Part shown: positions 52,227 to 60,145 of the stretch, in pieces
How the letters are laid out: each line of letters starts with the position of its first letter
Numbering within the stretch: the first letter of the stretch is position 1
DNA from: Bacteroidales bacterium
GTDB lineage: Bacteria; Bacteroidota; Bacteroidia; Bacteroidales; F082
DNA: 64,000 nucleotides
Direction: 5' to 3'
Assembly: GCA_028704385.1 (NCBI GenBank)
Contig: JAQVLA010000002.1
Location: 124,001-188,000 of the forward strand
The notes under the pieces: model-generated
Database searches by the model: none
The model's input: only the letters and a program-made list of their open reading frames with translations
Told to the model about the DNA's origin: nothing
Position numbers and translations under genes: made by a program

Positions 52227-54206
52227 CTATTTTTTTATGAATTTTAGCTTTTGAATAGTGTTGTTGCTTTCCACGATTAACAGATATTTCCCGCTTATTA
52301 AGTGATTTACGGAAATGGAGTTTGAGTTGATTTGGCTAGTTTCAAAAACAACTTTCCCTTGCATATCAAGTATTTTGATGGTATTTCTTTCAGCTGACAA
52401 TCCCTTAATCTGCAACACATCCTGAACAGGATTGGGATAGATTTGAATAGCTTTCTGATTAGTCTCATTTAGATCAACAAAAATGTCCATAACAATCAGT
52501 TCTGTATGGTTTTCGTCAATCAGTTCCACTGATCCATTGACTGGCTCGTAAGCTTCAACCAAAACTTCATAAACATAAATTCCGGGTTCCAGGGATTCAA
52601 AAATAGCAATGCCACTGTCATTTGTGCTCTGTGTACCAACTCCTTCCAGAATAATTTCAGCACCGGAAATGGCAACACCATCTTCATCTTCAACCATAAA
52701 AGTCAGGTCGTAAGTGGCTGATTGTTGATTTGCTATTACCGTCCATTCTGCCTCTGAACCATGAGGAGTGTTTAGCGCATAAACAACATTTTCATTGAAA
52801 TCCTGAGCTACTTCCGAAGCAGGATTACCAATGATACCGAGTTCTACAGTATAGGTCGGGATTAGGTTTGTAAGCGAAATGCCTGCCGGAACTTCGAGTG
52901 TAACCGTAAAATTGTCGTAGTCTATCGTTCCTGAAATATCGTTTTCAAGTTGCGGATTATTGCTGGCCAGTAGTGCGAATGACAAAAATTCGGGTTCCAG
53001 GGTTTTAATCGGTTCGTAAGTTACCAGCCCGAGCGTGCCATCATCAGGTTGATGAAAAATATAAGTTTCGGCTACGGCTACATCATTTGTGCCCCAGTAA
53101 TTGCCAATGGCATTCACATCTTCGGCTATGTTGTTGTAAAAAGCATAGGTTGCTCCGCCGTTTCCATTCTCATAAAAAACATTGCCACCTGGATCCATGC
53201 TTGTGCCAAGATCGAGATCAAAAACTTGCTGGGTGGTAATTCCCCACAAGTTTCCAGAAATCAGGTTTCTGCGCACAACCGCTTTGTTAGTAGTGTTAGC
53301 TCCGTAAAAATTCAATCCGCTGCCACCCAGCATAGGATCGTTCTGAATGTCGTTGTCCAGAATAATATTGTCGGTAATCCTGCTGCTTATGTTACTTCCG
53401 ATTTGCGCATAGCCGTATCGGTTATTTACAATTATGTTGCCCGAAACAACGGCTTTGGTATTTCCAACACCAACCAAACTGTTGATAGAAATCCCGCCTA
53501 CATTATCATGAAAACCTTCAACATAATTGCCAACGATATAAATGCTGTCGGCAGCACCAGGGCCCAGATTGATCTGCGGACGATTGCTGTTGTCGGTAGT
53601 ATTGTGGATGAATTCATTGAAGTAAATCTGAGGAGATCCTTCCGTATTGGCACCCGACCCAATCGCCGAACGCTCGTTCTCAACAAAACGACAATATCGA
53701 ATGATCGGATCGCAATTGCTGTAGTTGATCACGTTCGAAGTGCTTGCCGAACTATTATGAACAAAGGTGCAGTATTCAAAAGTGGCTTCAGTTTCGATGA
53801 GGGAGATGCCTCCGCCATGCGTGATACGTGTGTTGGCAAAATAATTGGCCTGCGAATCTTCAAATCTTAAACCATCAAAGCCTTGTCCGGGAGTGATGGT
53901 ATCTACGGCAGTTATGACTACTTCTCCACTTTCAGGATTTGATATAAAACTACCATAAAACTCGGGTCGAAGGCCTGCAGCTATTTTTAGAACAGTAGCT
54001 TCAGATATTTTTAAAGTGTCAGTAGCAGAAATGGTTAGCGCATTATTGATGATGTAACTTCCGTTTTCGAAACTTACAGTTCCGCCACTCAAATCAACCA
54101 GGTCATCAAGTGTAAAGGTTTGATTGTTACCGGGCGTAATGTATTGTGCCTTTACAGTAAATCCTGACAAAATGATTAACAAAGTGATAAAGCTAAATTT
54201 TCTCAT
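52227..54206 (-). CDS. Type IX-secreted beta-helix protein with C-terminal sorting domain
   Basis: About 659 residues from ATG 54206, where the signal peptide (MRKFSFITLLIILSGFTVKAQ) begins. Residues 80-390 are right-handed beta-helix repeats with many Asn/Gly turns (FEYCTFVHNSSAS, RYCRFVENERSAI, NYVEGFHDNVGGIS). Then Ig-like and carboxypeptidase-regulatory-like segments (GAEIILEGVGTQSTNDSGIA). The last 75 residues are a T9SS type A sorting domain: IQIYPNPVQDVLQIKG and SGKYLLIVES. Surface-attached or released, possibly glycan-binding. The start lies 2 bp after the stop of the PepSY-TM gene. Confidence 0.85.
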   Translation of the reverse strand: MRKFSFITLLIILSGFTVKAQYITPGNNQTFTLDDLVDLSGGTVSFENGSYIINNALTISATDTLKISEATVLKIAAGLRPEFYGSFISNPESGEVVITAVDTITPGQGFDGLRFEDSQANYFANTRITHGGGISLIETEATFEYCTFVHNSSASTSNVINYSNCDPIIRYCRFVENERSAIGSGANTEGSPQIYFNEFIHNTTDNSNRPQINLGPGAADSIYIVGNYVEGFHDNVGGISINSLVGVGNTKAVVSGNIIVNNRYGYAQIGSNISSRITDNIILDNDIQNDPMLGGSGLNFYGANTTNKAVVRRNLISGNLWGITTQQVFDLDLGTSMDPGGNVFYENGNGGATYAFYNNIAEDVNAIGNYWGTNDVAVAETYIFHQPDDGTLGLVTYEPIKTLEPEFLSFALLASNNPQLENDISGTIDYDNFTVTLEVPAGISLTNLIPTYTVELGIIGNPASEVAQDFNENVVYALNTPHGSEAEWTVIANQQSATYDLTFMVEDEDGVAISGAEIILEGVGTQSTNDSGIAIFESLEPGIYVYEVLVEAYEPVNGSVELIDENHTELIVMDIFVDLNETNQKAIQIYPNPVQDVLQIKGLSAERNTIKILDMQGKVVFETSQINSNSISVNHLISGKYLLIVESNNTIQKLKFIKK

Positions 54207-54208
54207 TA

Positions 54209-54820
54209 CTATAATTTTCTTTTTAATGTTATGTTTTTTTTCTTTCTCATTTTTTGTGGTCCATACCAAATCCAAAAACCACTAATGCCGAACAATATTA
54301 GTGAAAATCCCATGATGCTCGTATAAAACAACTTGAAAAAACTAAAACTGGAATCAAAAAAATGATCTAAAAAAGAGCCGTCATGCAGTTCTTCCAAAAA
54401 ATCTGAACGGCGTTTCCCGATGTGCAGTACCTCAGCTGTTGCCCCATCCAGTTGAACTCCCCAATAATGATATTTGAAAATGAATTTTACTATTCCTTGG
54501 TCTGGCATGATATCGATTCGTGATATATCTGTTTCCAACTCGGAAGAGAAATCGGATAAACTTTGTATGGCAGCTTTTTTGAGGCTGTCGAGAGATTTCC
54601 AGTTTTTCAGATTTGAAGTGATGCCCTGTCTGTTATTGGGCAAAATATAATCATAACTATTTTTTTTCCAGCCAAGTAAGATGCCTGTGATGGCCATATT
54701 AAGGATGAAAACCAGTAAAATCAAGCCAGTTGTCCGGTGAATTTTCCTTGAAAACCGGATGATTTTGGCCTGCTTTCGTCTTGAGATTTCGGTTTGTGGA
54801 AGTGCCTGTGTTTCGTTCAC
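54209..54820 (-). CDS. PepSY-associated TM protein
   Basis: 203 residues. An N-terminal membrane helix (RTTGLILLVFILNMAITGILLGW) follows the HRxTG mark, and a second helix is near residues 165-188 (MGFSLILFGISGFWIWYG). Between them lies a PepSY-like domain (RIDIMPDQGIVKFIFKYHYW). Such proteins are linked to siderophore or heme uptake and to flavin reductase-like electron transfer. It has only two helices, the short form. Its stop is 2 bp from the start of the T9SS protein gene, so they are co-expressed. Confidence 0.8.
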   Translation of the reverse strand: MNETQALPQTEISRRKQAKIIRFSRKIHRTTGLILLVFILNMAITGILLGWKKNSYDYILPNNRQGITSNLKNWKSLDSLKKAAIQSLSDFSSELETDISRIDIMPDQGIVKFIFKYHYWGVQLDGATAEVLHIGKRRSDFLEELHDGSFLDHFFDSSFSFFKLFYTSIMGFSLILFGISGFWIWYGPQKMRKKKNITLKRKL

Positions 54821-54839
54821 TGTTTCTGAAATTCAACAA

Positions 54840-55301
54840 TTAATAGCCGTAAGCTCTTCCGTTAATCTGCCTTACAAGCACTTCCATCACACAAACATTT
54901 TTTAGTGCGGGTTCGCTGTAACTGAATGTGTTATCAGTATATTGATGCATGATTACATCAAGTGCGGCTTGTTTTTCTTTGATGTCATCAACAAAAATTA
55001 CCTCACCAATAATCTGTACAGAGCGGTATTTCATCGAATAGCTGCAGGCTATTTCACTACTTTGAAACCGAAGCTCGTGATCGGTGCTAAATGTGACACA
55101 GACTTTAGGATATTTTTTCAGAATTTCAATTTTCCTGCCTTCCGGTGCCGAATGTAAAAACAACCGGCCATCTTCGTAACCAAAGTTCATTGGCACAGCA
55201 TAGGGTTGGTTAGCTTCATCAACCATAGCCATCGTGCAGGCGTCACATTTTTTAATGATCGCTTCCAGTTCGGGTTCAAAATTTAGGTTTTGGCTTTTCA
55301 T
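54840..55301 (-). CDS. FMN-binding pyridoxamine 5'-phosphate oxidase-like protein
   Basis: About 153 residues from ATG 55301, chosen because AAGGAG lies just upstream; an ATG at 55337 is less likely. The split-barrel fold shows MAMVDEANQPYAVPMNFGYE, LFLHSAPEGRKIEIL and SVQIIGEVIFVDD. This branch includes the NimA-type nitroimidazole reductases. Reduction of a small molecule with FMN is likely; substrate unknown. It is 19 bp upstream of the PepSY gene. Confidence 0.82.
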   Translation of the reverse strand: MKSQNLNFEPELEAIIKKCDACTMAMVDEANQPYAVPMNFGYEDGRLFLHSAPEGRKIEILKKYPKVCVTFSTDHELRFQSSEIACSYSMKYRSVQIIGEVIFVDDIKEKQAALDVIMHQYTDNTFSYSEPALKNVCVMEVLVRQINGRAYGY

Positions 55302-55404
55302 AAAAATTCTCCTTATCCAGGAAGGCAAAGATCGCAAATTTTGTGAATTTTTACGTCTTATTCAAATCATTTGAAAAGCGTATTTTTGCACAAAATTTCT
55401 AACT

Positions 55405-57174
55405 ATGCGTTTTTCAGTTATATCCATATTTATCCTTTTTTCTTTTTGGACCCAGGCTCAACAATCACAAGCTGAAATTAAGCAAATGCAGGAGCAAATG
55501 CGTTATCTGGCTTCTGATGAGTTGAAAGGACGTTTTCCGGGAACACCCGAAGATCAACTGGCTGCTGATTTTATTCGTGAGTCCTTTCTTGAAGCCGGAC
55601 TTACTCCTTTGGCTGATAATGGATTTCAGTATTTTTCGGTAGTAACATCTGTAGAGGCTACTAAAGATAATAGTCTTCAGCTTGGTAAAAGCAAAGCAGT
55701 CTTCGAGGAGGATTTTAGTTTATATGCGTTTAGTAGCAATGCCACTGTTGAAGCGGAAATTGTTTTTGCTGGATTTGGACTCGTTTTGGATTTAGATAGC
55801 TTGCAATGGAATGATTATGAAGGTGTTGACGTCAAAGACAAATGGGTTTTGGTTCTTGAAGGCGATCCGGAACCTGAAAATAATGACAGCCCTTTTATTC
55901 CTTTTGCTACTGTTCGGAACAAGGCGCTAAATGCCAAAGATCACGGGGCGGCAGGGCTTTTGGTTGTAGGTGGTACACAAAATGATCCTAAAGATGAGAT
56001 CACACCACTTTTGTTCGAACGCTCTATTGTTAGTTCCGGAATTCCTGTTATCGATTTAAAGCGCAACTGGGCGGATCAGTATTTGCTGGATAATGAATTA
56101 TCAACCGATAGCCTGGAATCATTAGCTATCAAAAGTGGAAATGATTCTTACAGTTTATCCGAAAAACTTCTTTCAGCAACAACCATGCTGCAACGTCAGG
56201 AAGTAAAAACTCAGAATATTTTGTTTAAACTGGAAGGTTCTGATCCTGTATTAAAAGACGAAATAGTTGTTGTTGGAGCGCATTACGACCACCTGGGGCT
56301 GGGTGGCCCGGGTTCCGGCTCGCGGGTTCCCGATACTGTGGCTCCACATTATGGAGCTGATGACAATACTTCCGGGACTGTTGGGGTGATGCAGTTGGCT
56401 GAAAAAATAGCAGCACTTGATGAAAAACCTAAGAGAACAGTTGTTTTTGCTGCTTTTGGAGCTGAAGAACTCGGATTGCTTGGATCTGCCTATCTGGTCA
56501 AAAACTTTCCTTTTGATACTGAGCAAGTGCAGGCTATGATGAACTTCGATATGATTGGCCGTTTGAACGAAGAACGCGCTGTGGTAATTGGTGGAACAGG
56601 AACCTCATCCGAATCTGAATACCTGCTGGACCAGCTTAAAGCAAATCATAATCTGCAACTTTCCTATTCACCCGAAGGCTTTGGTGCTTCTGATCATGCC
56701 TCTTTTTATGCACAGGATGTTCCGGTCTTTTTCATTAGCACTGGCGCACATGGCGACTACCATACACCTGCAGATACCTGGGATAAAATAAATTATGAAG
56801 GGATGGCTGATGTGTTGGATTTTAGCGAAGATCTGCTTCTTGAATTACTCAACCGTGATGAAAGGCTTAGTTTTCAGGAGGCCGGGCCAAAGCAACGCAC
56901 AACAGGGCGTCGTGGTTTCAAGGTCACACTTGGCATCATGCCTGATTTCACAAGCAACGCCACTGACGGTCTTGGAGTTGGAGGCGTAACCAAAGGCGGA
57001 CCAGCAGACAGAGCCGGAATGTTGAAAGGTGATAAAATTGTGGGTATAAACGGCATGCCGGTTGGTACGATTTACGATTATATGAACAGGCTCAAACAAC
57101 TGAAAGGCGGCGAACGTGCCAATGTGGATGTAATGCGTGGAAGCGAAAAGGTGATTTTGATCGTGGAGTTGTAA
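55405..57174 (+). CDS. Secreted M28 aminopeptidase with PA and PDZ domains
   Basis: 589 residues, signal peptide to about residue 19. A protease-associated insert lies near 110-200. Zinc ligands are all visible: H in VVGAHYDHLGLGG, D in HYGADDNTSG, the Glu pair in FAAFGAEELGLLGS, D in MMNFDMIGRL and H in GAHGDYHTPADT. A PDZ domain ends the protein (GGVTKGGPADRAGMLKGDKI). Probably a periplasmic or outer-membrane-side leucyl-type aminopeptidase. A TATTTTTG at 55381-55388 may be its -7 element. The next gene begins at its stop. Confidence 0.92.
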   Translation: MRFSVISIFILFSFWTQAQQSQAEIKQMQEQMRYLASDELKGRFPGTPEDQLAADFIRESFLEAGLTPLADNGFQYFSVVTSVEATKDNSLQLGKSKAVFEEDFSLYAFSSNATVEAEIVFAGFGLVLDLDSLQWNDYEGVDVKDKWVLVLEGDPEPENNDSPFIPFATVRNKALNAKDHGAAGLLVVGGTQNDPKDEITPLLFERSIVSSGIPVIDLKRNWADQYLLDNELSTDSLESLAIKSGNDSYSLSEKLLSATTMLQRQEVKTQNILFKLEGSDPVLKDEIVVVGAHYDHLGLGGPGSGSRVPDTVAPHYGADDNTSGTVGVMQLAEKIAALDEKPKRTVVFAAFGAEELGLLGSAYLVKNFPFDTEQVQAMMNFDMIGRLNEERAVVIGGTGTSSESEYLLDQLKANHNLQLSYSPEGFGASDHASFYAQDVPVFFISTGAHGDYHTPADTWDKINYEGMADVLDFSEDLLLELLNRDERLSFQEAGPKQRTTGRRGFKVTLGIMPDFTSNATDGLGVGGVTKGGPADRAGMLKGDKIVGINGMPVGTIYDYMNRLKQLKGGERANVDVMRGSEKVILIVEL

Positions 57175-57597
57175 TTGGTGAATACCCTGCTAGTTAATAT
57201 TGAATTTGCCTCCAGAAGTTTTTATCTGAAATTTCTGAAATTCGGAGTGGTCGGCTTTTCAGGCTTGTTTGTCGATTTTGGCCTCACTTATCTGTTTAAG
57301 GAAATCTTTCATGTGCAGAAATATGTGAGCAATGCCATTGGTTTTATGATGGCAGCTACCAGCAATTATGTGCTCAATCGTATCTGGACATTCGAAAGTA
57401 CAAACCCAAATATTGCCTTGGAATACACCGAATTTATCGGCATTTCGGTGATCGGACTGGTTGTAAATACCTTAATATTGTATTTGTTGGTTAGCCGATT
57501 GAAAATGAACTTTTACCTGAGTAAGGTTTTTGCAATTGCTGTAGTTACACTCTGGAATTTCTTTGCCAATTTGCTTTTTACCTTTGCGGTTGTGTAA
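57175..57597 (+). CDS. GtrA-family membrane protein
   Basis: 140 residues, four helices, starting at TTG 57175 or GTG 57178. KFGVVGFSGLFVDFGLTYLF and FMMAATSNYVLNRIWTFES are the GtrA marks. Small GtrA proteins help move polyprenyl-phosphate sugars across the membrane or assist glycosyltransferases. It directly follows the M28 gene and converges on the RES toxin gene with no space between. Confidence 0.85.
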   Translation: MVNTLLVNIEFASRSFYLKFLKFGVVGFSGLFVDFGLTYLFKEIFHVQKYVSNAIGFMMAATSNYVLNRIWTFESTNPNIALEYTEFIGISVIGLVVNTLILYLLVSRLKMNFYLSKVFAIAVVTLWNFFANLLFTFAVV

Positions 57598-58056
57598 TTA
57601 TTTAAAAATTCGGCGATCAAATGGGAATGGCTCACTCCTAACGATTGATATCTCCTTGAAAAGCGTATGGCCCGGATTGATCAGAATATTAAAATCACCT
57701 TGAGTAACAACTGATGGAACCCGCATAACAGCATATCGCTTTTCGTGAATAAATAAATCACCAAGCTCCTGAGTAATGCGTTTGTGTGGAAAACTATTCC
57801 AGCCATCCGAGAGTTGTGAAAGAGGAAGATTGAATACCTCTATTTCATTCGGGATGAAAATGGTAAGCATCATAAAGTCTCTGGGCAACATGGCCAAACT
57901 CAAATGCACCAAAACCTCTGCCATTGCCAGCGAACGATTTTCGGCCGTATAAATCAATTCAACACCGCGTGAGTTCCATCGAGCCCCTTTTAAAGCTGCC
58001 CCAAAACCCGAGAGTTGATCCGCATATCTGGCTCTGCTAAGTCTGAAAACCTCCAT
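57598..58056 (-). CDS. RES-domain toxin
   Basis: 152 residues covering one RES domain. The conserved Arg, Glu and Ser are placed as RLSRARYADQLSGFGAA, then ARWNSRGVELIYTAENRSLA with the acidic AEVLVHL. Family members degrade NAD+ and halt growth. The Xre-type antitoxin is 2 bp upstream on the same strand. Confidence 0.9.
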   Translation of the reverse strand: MEVFRLSRARYADQLSGFGAALKGARWNSRGVELIYTAENRSLAMAEVLVHLSLAMLPRDFMMLTIFIPNEIEVFNLPLSQLSDGWNSFPHKRITQELGDLFIHEKRYAVMRVPSVVTQGDFNILINPGHTLFKEISIVRSEPFPFDRRIFK

Positions 58057-58058
58057 GG

Positions 58059-58562
58059 TTATACAAAAATGCCATGATCAATGTGAATCAATTCAGCTAA
58101 AACCAAATCGCGGCCATACTGATCATTTAATAAATCAACAGGCTTATTATTGCCTAAAGCATAAACAGGCGTGTGAAGCCAGAGCTTGAACTGATTGTAA
58201 TCCTCAAACACCTGCAACCCATTATAAATAAACTCCGCCATTGCAACAATACGTTCAGATTGAAGAGGTTTAAAAACAAAGTTTTCTGTTTGCTTACTTC
58301 TGCTTATGGTTTTTGTGGAAACACCCAAAAAAACCGCCCATTGATTTTCGGAAAAAGGACTCACATCCTGAATAGCCTGAAAAACATGATAAGGAATTCC
58401 CGACCTGATTAAAGAACTGACCAATAGTTTATTTTCGAGTACTTGCAAAATAGATGATTTATTAGCAAGTGATTCATACGTGCGTTGGCGGGTACTTTTG
58501 CGTGCATACTCTACAATGGCTTCCGAGATAATGTGCTTAATGTTTCCGGTTGTTGTGATCAT
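58059..58562 (-). CDS. Xre/MbcA/ParS-type antitoxin (DUF2384)
   Basis: About 167 residues if ATG 58562 is used; ATG 58610 would give 183 but would put a promoter and operator inside the coding region. The N-terminal half holds the Xre-type helix-turn-helix (SENQWAVFLGVSTKTISR), the C-terminal half the DUF2384 toxin-binding part (LNDQYGRDLVLAELIHIDHG). It neutralises the RES protein and, as in this family, is expected to repress its own promoter. Confidence 0.88.
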   Translation of the reverse strand: MITTTGNIKHIISEAIVEYARKSTRQRTYESLANKSSILQVLENKLLVSSLIRSGIPYHVFQAIQDVSPFSENQWAVFLGVSTKTISRSKQTENFVFKPLQSERIVAMAEFIYNGLQVFEDYNQFKLWLHTPVYALGNNKPVDLLNDQYGRDLVLAELIHIDHGIFV

Positions 58563-58568
58563 ATCAAT

Positions 58569-58597
58569 ACATTTGTCCACAAATTTACGACAAATGT
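58569..58597 (-). promoter_or_regulatory. Operator of the RES/Xre pair: perfect 9-bp inverted repeat over the -7 box
   Basis: ACATTTGTC (58569-58577) and GACAAATGT (58589-58597) are perfect inverted copies with an 11-base spacer. The spacer contains the reverse-strand -7 box, so a bound antitoxin would block it. Confidence 0.75.
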
Positions 58598-58610
58598 CAT
58601 TGCTTGTCAA
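58580..58610 (-). promoter_or_regulatory. Promoter of the RES/Xre pair
   Basis: On the reverse strand TTG (58610-58608) and TAAATTTG (58587-58580) are separated by 20 bases, a good fit to the Bacteroidota -33/-7 pattern. Transcription would start near 58573, about 11 bases before the ATG at 58562. Confidence 0.7.
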
Positions 58611-58628
58611 GTCATTTAAAAAAATTAT

Positions 58629-59510
58629 TCAATATGTTTTTGTCATTGTTTCTGGTACTGCAATTGTGAAATCGGCCACAAACCTTAGTTCTTCTTCAAG
58701 TTTACGCTGCAAGTTGCTTACTTCGATGGTAGTAATTGTCAGGATAGTTGCTTCGGGTTTTAGTTGTTTGAGATACCAAACGATCCCTTCATAATTATCA
58801 GAATGAAAACTTCCGTTATAATGGATAAAAAAACTTCCTTTTTGCCAGTTTTCAGCTATTTTCCAGGCCATTGTTGCATCTTTGATGGCTTGTGCTTTTG
58901 GAAAATTTTCTGTGCTATGGTTTTTCATTCCCCCCATCATCTCCATCATTTCCTTATAAGCCGGTAGTGTTGGATCATATTCAATGGGCAGGGGAGCAAT
59001 CCATTGTTTATCAAGTTTCGGAAGTGTATCGAGTGCTTCAAAACCACCCTTATAAACCATAGAAGCATACCGTCTGGGTACATTGGTTCCGATAAATTTC
59101 AACTGCTTTTCTTTGGCTAAATCAACGAGTGGTTTATAATCTGTTTTGTAGTTTCCCCACAATCGTGCAAGATTTTTAAGCGAATCGTGCTCAATAGCAC
59201 CGCTCAAATAAAGCTCAAGTGCCTCCTGGTTATCGGTTTCTATCATTTCGGCTCCCAGTAATAGCTTTTCTCCATGAATTTCATGAAGTTCAGCAGTTAA
59301 TTCAAGTTGCAGCCAGTGGGCAATAGGATTATTGTGCAATTCGCCAAAGAAGATCACATCAGCTTTTGCCGCTTCTTTAACCAGTTTACTGAAACTAGTA
59401 CGTTTTCCCTTTTGGTTATATAATTTATAAGCAGGCATATCACTTCTGAAAGCACTGAACAGGAGCAATCCAACGAATAGAAAGAAGATAATTTTTTTGT
59501 TGTTCATCAT
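58629..59510 (-). CDS. ChaN-family protein (heme-regulated lipoprotein family)
   Basis: 293 residues. DVIFFGELHNNPIAHWLQLE near 50-70 and LLLGAEMIETDNQEAL, ending ILTITTIEVSNLQRK, are the ChaN/DUF399 marks. Known relatives bind heme or act with iron uptake. A hydrophobic N-terminus (KKIIFFLFVGLLLFSAF) without an evident lipobox suggests a signal peptide or anchor. Stands 19 bp before cdd on the same strand, so possibly co-transcribed with it. Confidence 0.82.
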   Translation of the reverse strand: MMNNKKIIFFLFVGLLLFSAFRSDMPAYKLYNQKGKRTSFSKLVKEAAKADVIFFGELHNNPIAHWLQLELTAELHEIHGEKLLLGAEMIETDNQEALELYLSGAIEHDSLKNLARLWGNYKTDYKPLVDLAKEKQLKFIGTNVPRRYASMVYKGGFEALDTLPKLDKQWIAPLPIEYDPTLPAYKEMMEMMGGMKNHSTENFPKAQAIKDATMAWKIAENWQKGSFFIHYNGSFHSDNYEGIVWYLKQLKPEATILTITTIEVSNLQRKLEEELRFVADFTIAVPETMTKTY

Positions 59511-59529
59511 GAAAATATTTCCGGATTAT

Positions 59530-60036
59530 TTAACGGTCAGTAATGGTATAACGATGCAGGTAATCATCCAAAAAAGAAAAGGGAAGTAGCACTTTCATGC
59601 TCTCAGCTATCATCACAGGTCCTTTCTGTCCTTGCATTATCACTCGCATGGATTGATTGGAGTTTTTTTCTGATTCGGCCATCACTTGCCGGCAGGCACC
59701 ACAAGGAGAAAGTGGTTCGTCAATTATGCCTTTGTTTCCTTTGGCTGTGATTGCGATAGCCTCTACAGCAACATCCGGAAACCTGGAATGTGCATAGAAC
59801 AACGTAATTCTTTCGGCACACAATCCACTTGGGTAAGCTGCATTTTCCTGATTGTTTCCCGAAATGATTTCCCCATTAGCCAGCCGCACGGCAGCACCTA
59901 CCTGAAATCGTGAGTAAGGAGCATAAGCATTTTCGGCTGCTTTTCGGGCTTGCTCAAGTAAATGTTTATCATCTGAGGCTAATTCTGAGGCGGAATCGAG
60001 AATCAAAACATGCAGAGGAACAATTTCTTTTCTCAT
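59530..60036 (-). CDS. cdd: Cytidine deaminase
   Basis: 168 residues, the tetrameric type. The zinc site is C73-A-E75 (PSGLCAERITLF) plus C112 and C115 in SPCGACRQV; E75 is the catalytic proton shuttle. Substrate part FQVGAAVRLANGEIISGNNQEN. It converts cytidine and deoxycytidine to the uridine forms for pyrimidine salvage. Confidence 0.93.
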   Translation of the reverse strand: MRKEIVPLHVLILDSASELASDDKHLLEQARKAAENAYAPYSRFQVGAAVRLANGEIISGNNQENAAYPSGLCAERITLFYAHSRFPDVAVEAIAITAKGNKGIIDEPLSPCGACRQVMAESEKNSNQSMRVIMQGQKGPVMIAESMKVLLPFSFLDDYLHRYTITDR

Positions 60037-60104
60037 AAAGTAATTTAAGGTCGTAAAATTACGATAAAATTTTCAAGCCTGAATTTTTTGCCACTTCTTA
60101 CAAT

Positions 60105-60124
60105 GATTGTTTTTTTTGACAATC
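60105..60124 (-). terminator. Weak hairpin between the O-antigen-ligase-like gene and cdd
   Basis: GATTGT (60105-60110) and ACAATC (60119-60124) pair around an eight-base T-rich loop. No T run follows on the reverse strand, so termination is doubtful. Confidence 0.25.
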
Positions 60125-60145
60125 AATTGAATATCATTCAGGTTT

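Noticed and set aside
53049-53870. A 273-codon open frame on the forward strand
   Set aside because: It is fully antisense to the T9SS beta-helix gene, has no recognisable domain and shows a composition expected from the complementary frame.
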